Positions 60,137 through 64,000 of a DNA stretch of 64,000 bases are shown here, piece after piece. Within the stretch, counting starts at the first letter, position 1; each line of letters opens with the position of its first letter. A model generated the notes under the pieces. The model saw only the letters and a list, made by a program, of their open reading frames with translations, made no database searches and was not told the DNA's origin. Source of the stretch: Cyclobacteriaceae bacterium (lineage in GTDB: Bacteria; Bacteroidota; Bacteroidia; Cytophagales; Cyclobacteriaceae); contig JAEUUA010000025.1 in the NCBI GenBank assembly GCA_016787755.1, positions 186,001 to 250,000 of the forward strand. The letters run 5' to 3'. Position numbers and translations under genes: made by a program.

Positions 60137-63094
60137 TTAAAAATTGAAGGTGCCGATTAAGAACTCAAACCTGGTGGTTGATGGACTAATACCATATGAA
60201 TATCGAAAGCCGATATCCAGTTGAGGGAGTAAACGAAGGATGTTTATATCCAATTTAACCTCCACTCCGGTTGAAAGGTAGCTCCGCGAGACTGGCTGCT
60301 TGTTTATTGTGCTACTTCCAAATCCATAATCCAAAAATCCGTTCGCACGGATGCGCTGTACATTTACAAGCGGTCCAAGGTTTAGGTCGGGATACCAAAG
60401 TGGTAACGCATAGTTAACAGACATAGAATAAAAATTGTGAAATCTTGATGTTGATTGCCCTCGGGGCAATGGAATTTGGTTTCGGAAGGTATAATTATCC
60501 AGGCCTTGCTTTGTACTTAAACGGACATCAGCGATCTCTGACTTTTGATATGCCCAATACCCCCAAAGCGAATGATGCTTAAATAATCCAGGGAAGTATA
60601 ATTGGCTATTAAATGAAAACTGACTTCCACTAAAATCTCCACTGTAAGGAGTTTCATACCAGTGCATAAAAAAAGCCTGCCCCCATTTACTGTTAATGTC
60701 TCTGCGGCTGCGCTTTAACTGACGAACTGCCGACATTGAAAAGTGATTGTAAATCAGATTACCATCATCTGCATAGCTACGAAAAAAGTATTGTGGATAA
60801 TTGGATGGAATCAATCGTCCTCCGCCATCAATACTATTTGAGAAATCGGTCACCTTAGTATAACCCACATAATTTGAGATTGTAAAACTTGATAAGAACC
60901 GTGAAGCGGTTGTTAGTAATGGAATTCGAAGGCCGGCTTCAACAGTTTGCTCTTTCCAATCAAACGTTAGATTTTCGACAACGGTAGTTGTATCTATTCC
61001 CACCACTTTGTCGTATCGAAAATCACCTTCGTTGACCGATCGGGTTGCTTTAGAAAAATTAACATCAATAATTGGGTATAAACCTTGATAGCTGAGACCT
61101 GCATTCCAAGAGCCGGTGCGTTCATTGATATCAAATACATAGCCTGCATTAATAGAAGTTGTACTTAGCACATCGCGCGATGAAACTCCTATCTCCACTT
61201 GGGTAAGACTATTATCTATATAGGCACCCCAATTGTAAAGATTGATAGCGTGCCCCAGGCGAGAATATTTTGAGACGGGGAAATTTTCATTCGGCACAGT
61301 GGTTAACAATTCTGCATGCCCTTCCTGCTCAGCAAGATGTTTAAATCCAAAATCCGGCAATGATGTAAAGTTGTCAACTGCCTTCCATGAAGAAGGATTA
61401 AAATCAGTTTTCACAACGTCCAAACCATCGCGACTTTGCTCATTATAAAATAAAATCTTTCCATCCTCACTCATAGAAGGATTATAAGAACCATATACAC
61501 TCGAAGTAATTTGGTAATGTTGTCCTGCGGCAACATCCAACGCATAGATGTTATCGATACCACTGCGCGGTGAATTGTAGAAAATGTACTTTCCATACGG
61601 TACCGGATGACCAATGTTCTCCGCGGTAAAATCTGTGAGATCAACTTTTTGCATGGTCAATATTTCAAATTTTGCAATCGCTTTTCCTTTTTTATTAGTG
61701 GTTAATGCTATTATCTCATTTCCATTTTCAGCCCAGCGAGGCATGGAAATAAAATCGTTGCCAGGATTTTCAAAGGTGTGAAGGATCGTTCCATTTTCGT
61801 AACTAATAATAACAAGTCTAGTTTGATAGTCGGTACCGGTTTCAATAGTAGCAATCTTTTTTCCATCTGGTGATAATGCAGCTCCTGCATACCGCGAGTT
61901 TACTGAAATTACTTTTCGAACTTTCTCTTTCAAATCATACCCCATCAAAACGGAATAGGTGTGAACACGCCAACGCGGATCGTATCGATATTCATTCCAT
62001 ACCACCCGGTCACTTGCAACAGAGAGCATTCCACTGGCATTCATAATTCCTGGAGTCATCACACGCTTCTCTTTTCCATTTGATAGAATTACAAATTCTT
62101 CAATGTTTCCAATCCCCGATTTTAATGCGAGTACTCCATTGGTAGTCTCATAGGGGTAGCGGTAGTCAGTATATGCTTTCGAACTTCTCTTATTTACAGG
62201 TTCAAATAAAGTAAGGGTTGTTTTTGCCAATTGTTCGCGCCAATCTTTTTGAAATTCAGACGCCATTTCCTTATAAAGTTCACTTACATATAATCCCGTT
62301 TCTTTTTTTATAGATCGCGAAAACGCATAGGGCAGAAACGGAACACTCCACGCCCTTCGAGTGATATTGCCCCACACGTCAGCATTGCCTGTTTTCTTTC
62401 GCAAATACGAAACCATATTATATCCTAAAACATAGTGATCAGGAATATTGTGTTTATAGGATCGCAGATATTGTTTATTGTAATTGAACACCCTACCTTC
62501 TTGCAGATTGGTGTGAAAAAGTAAATTGAAATTTGGGATCCGTCCTCTTCCACCTGACGTGAAAGCGGTTTCGGTAGCCACCGCATCGCCTTCCCAAAAC
62601 CATTGTGGCACGGCTGCATAGCTCATGGCCGCAAGGGTGTTAGCCCCAAAAAGATAATAGAGCACCCGGTTAAAACCGCGATTAGCATGTTGAAATTGAA
62701 CGATGTGCCTATACTCATGAGTGGCTAACAAATCAAGCCAATCGAGGTTGCCCATGAAGTTATAATTCTGCGAAGGCATTCCGAAAAATTCAGACCTTCT
62801 AGGTGTTATAGAAACAAACCCATTGCTAACAGCCGATTGATTTTGCAAAACGATCGAAATCTTTCTTGGCTCTGTTCCAAGGGATTTTGCTTCAGGAGTT
62901 CGGATGTGCTCCATGGTATTGGCCATCCGTTGTGCCTGAGTTTCAAAGCCCCTAGGAAAAACAATCTTAAAATTTGCCGTATTAATTTGTCGCCACCTGA
63001 GATTGGGATTGTTTTCTAAAACAGGGGTTGTTTGACAGAGTCCTAGAGAAATACTAAGAATGAAAAAACAGCCACTGCAAAAGCTACGAATCAT
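60137..63094 (-). CDS. Metallopeptidase-propeller-barrel protein of the outer membrane
   Basis: The 985 residues start with a signal peptide (MIRSFCSGCFFILSISLGLC, cut before QTTP). A peptidase-MA-like gluzincin domain (about 35-280) follows, with the HExxH motif at 126-130 (LATHEYRHIVQF) and Glu168 in PQWFWEGDAVATE, in place for the third zinc ligand. A TolB/DPP-IV-type beta-propeller comes next (about 300-600: GKKIATIETGTDYQTRLVIISY, GKILFYNEQSRDGLD). The C-terminal third (about 620-985) has alternating strands ending in FLIGTFNF, like an outer-membrane barrel. The protein is probably anchored in the outer membrane with a zinc protease domain on one side; substrate and orientation are unknown. 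Confidence 0.85.
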   Translation of the reverse strand: MIRSFCSGCFFILSISLGLCQTTPVLENNPNLRWRQINTANFKIVFPRGFETQAQRMANTMEHIRTPEAKSLGTEPRKISIVLQNQSAVSNGFVSITPRRSEFFGMPSQNYNFMGNLDWLDLLATHEYRHIVQFQHANRGFNRVLYYLFGANTLAAMSYAAVPQWFWEGDAVATETAFTSGGRGRIPNFNLLFHTNLQEGRVFNYNKQYLRSYKHNIPDHYVLGYNMVSYLRKKTGNADVWGNITRRAWSVPFLPYAFSRSIKKETGLYVSELYKEMASEFQKDWREQLAKTTLTLFEPVNKRSSKAYTDYRYPYETTNGVLALKSGIGNIEEFVILSNGKEKRVMTPGIMNASGMLSVASDRVVWNEYRYDPRWRVHTYSVLMGYDLKEKVRKVISVNSRYAGAALSPDGKKIATIETGTDYQTRLVIISYENGTILHTFENPGNDFISMPRWAENGNEIIALTTNKKGKAIAKFEILTMQKVDLTDFTAENIGHPVPYGKYIFYNSPRSGIDNIYALDVAAGQHYQITSSVYGSYNPSMSEDGKILFYNEQSRDGLDVVKTDFNPSSWKAVDNFTSLPDFGFKHLAEQEGHAELLTTVPNENFPVSKYSRLGHAINLYNWGAYIDNSLTQVEIGVSSRDVLSTTSINAGYVFDINERTGSWNAGLSYQGLYPIIDVNFSKATRSVNEGDFRYDKVVGIDTTTVVENLTFDWKEQTVEAGLRIPLLTTASRFLSSFTISNYVGYTKVTDFSNSIDGGGRLIPSNYPQYFFRSYADDGNLIYNHFSMSAVRQLKRSRRDINSKWGQAFFMHWYETPYSGDFSGSQFSFNSQLYFPGLFKHHSLWGYWAYQKSEIADVRLSTKQGLDNYTFRNQIPLPRGQSTSRFHNFYSMSVNYALPLWYPDLNLGPLVNVQRIRANGFLDYGFGSSTINKQPVSRSYLSTGVEVKLDINILRLLPQLDIGFRYSYGISPSTTRFEFLIGTFNF

Positions 63095-63190
63095 AAACTA
63101 CCGATCTTAATAAGATCGAAAGCTACATCAGGTCGATTAAATTTACTACTGATTGCTATGTATAAGAATTTCTTTTAAGCGAGCACACTT

Positions 63191-64000
63191 TTATTTTTGG
63201 CTAAGGTCATCCAGACTCTTAAACTTTCTACCCAAGCCAGTAACTGCCCCCACATTAAAGAAGCCCAAAACGTTTGAGCCTTTTGCATTTGTGTTTGTAA
63301 TGTTTGAAGAAACATTGGCCAGGGAGGTGGCAAATAATTCACCAAAACCACCCGGGCGATCAATTTGAATACGTACTTCATTCAAAAAGTTAAATGCGGC
63401 TTCCGTTACAGATTGAATTTGAACATAGACCGAATCTCCTACAACATAGGGTGATTTAATCTTACCATTTTTATCTTCATCAAATGGGTTGATCGCTGTG
63501 CGGATCGGAAAAATAAAAGGAACTCCATTAAAATTTCCTCCTTTTGAAAATCCGGCATCGTAGGCTGTAATTATTTCATTGGGTTTTAAAAGCTGTGCAC
63601 CGTTCTTGTAAGTCTTTATCCAATACGAATCATTTGGTTCTTGTGGGTCGGTGGCCCAAAACTGGGCCTGATACAAATCATCAAAAAATTGCCCGCCTGG
63701 TTCCAGAAAAAAAGTAATGCTATCAATGGCTGGAGCACGACCCATTGTTGCTTCTGATATAAACGTTTCTGCTCCAACCTGAACGAAAAGTTTATAGGTA
63801 AATCCTACCCTTCCAAACACTTCATTACCCGCGGGTGTCCACTGATAGACCCCTGGTGCTGTTTCTCCAAAAGGATACACTTGATTATTTTGATCCGTCA
63901 CATGGATGATAGCACCTGAAACCCCAGAAGGCAATGCCCTTTCAAAATAAGGTTGGGAGCGGGTAAGCCTTATCTGCTGCGCACCCATAGCATTGTTTAA
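63191..64000 (-). CDS. DUF4249 family protein, truncated by window edge
   Basis: The visible part has 270 codons and has no stop before the right edge (LNNAMGAQQ continues from outside), so the true start is beyond the window. The sequence GAIIHVTDQNNQVYPFGETAPGVYQWTP, the VGFTYKLFVQVGAETFISE strand and the later DSVYVQIQSVTEAAFNFLNEVRIQ are typical of DUF4249. These are secreted or surface proteins of Bacteroidota, often next to TonB receptors. Function is unknown. Confidence 0.85.
   Translation of the reverse strand, partial: LNNAMGAQQIRLTRSQPYFERALPSGVSGAIIHVTDQNNQVYPFGETAPGVYQWTPAGNEVFGRVGFTYKLFVQVGAETFISEATMGRAPAIDSITFFLEPGGQFFDDLYQAQFWATDPQEPNDSYWIKTYKNGAQLLKPNEIITAYDAGFSKGGNFNGVPFIFPIRTAINPFDEDKNGKIKSPYVVGDSVYVQIQSVTEAAFNFLNEVRIQIDRPGGFGELFATSLANVSSNITNTNAKGSNVLGFFNVGAVTGLGRKFKSLDDLSQK

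Noticed and set aside
1..64000. CRISPR array, prophage, integrase or complete insertion sequence
   Set aside because: No regularly spaced repeats, Cas, integrase or transposase catalytic domain was seen; the only transposase-like part is the output domain of the sensor at 21416.

Overview
The window comes from a Gram-negative member of the Bacteroidota, most likely a Cytophagales relative. It carries a SusC/SusD pair, TonB-linked receptors, many Gly/Ala-Cys lipoproteins, a 7TMR-DISM sensor and DUF4249/DUF2911 proteins. Several promoters have the Bacteroidota form TTG, about 19-20 bases, TAnnTTTG. No phage, insertion sequence, CRISPR array or plasmid gene was seen. The layout looks chromosomal, with housekeeping genes (tRNA-Glu, gap, hslV, pyruvate dehydrogenase E2, yebC) between accessory operons.

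Region by region. 1-10.9 kb: an amidohydrolase, a YdeI/DUF1801 protein, a MacB/FtsX-type permease cut by an in-frame TAG, a YebC regulator, an LTA-synthase-type transferase and several envelope proteins of unknown role. 11.0-23.3 kb: a polysaccharide utilisation locus read as SusC, SusD, LamG lipoprotein, GH144-type glucanase, GH3 beta-glucosidase. The enzyme pair points to beta-1,2-glucan. Upstream sits a membrane sensor whose C-terminus is a zinc ribbon plus helical region of the IS1595 transposase kind, used here without the transposase catalytic domain. 23.4-35.4 kb: small metabolic and resistance-type genes, including a GlxA/AraC regulator, a rhomboid protease, a subclass B1 metallo-beta-lactamase, several amidohydrolases and a nitrilase.

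35.5-41.0 kb: a metal locus. A DtxR-family repressor is divergent from a TonB receptor, a thioredoxin-fold protein and a P1B ATPase; an 18-bp perfect palindrome overlaps the receptor promoter. 41.0-49.4 kb: a nitric-oxide defence locus with osmC, ric (YtfE/ScdA), an unrecognised 606-residue protein, an Rrf2/NsrR-type regulator, a quinol nitric oxide reductase and a cobalamin-dependent class II ribonucleotide reductase. Three copies of AAAGA-N8-TCTTT sit against the promoters of this locus and look like its operator. 49.5-64.0 kb: a DUF1593 protein, tRNA-Glu, gap, an aminotransferase / AI-2E / serine hydrolase run, hslV, pdh E2, a large metallopeptidase-propeller-barrel protein and a DUF4249 gene that runs off the right edge.

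Intergenic gaps carry several different palindromic, REP-like elements (near 1.45, 33.5, 35.5, 57.1 and 58.35 kb) and a perfect 3 x 12-bp tandem repeat near 57.0 kb. The strongest candidates for undescribed biology are the sensor with a transposase-derived DNA-binding end beside the glucan locus, and the 606-residue protein with its shared operator in the nitric-oxide locus.
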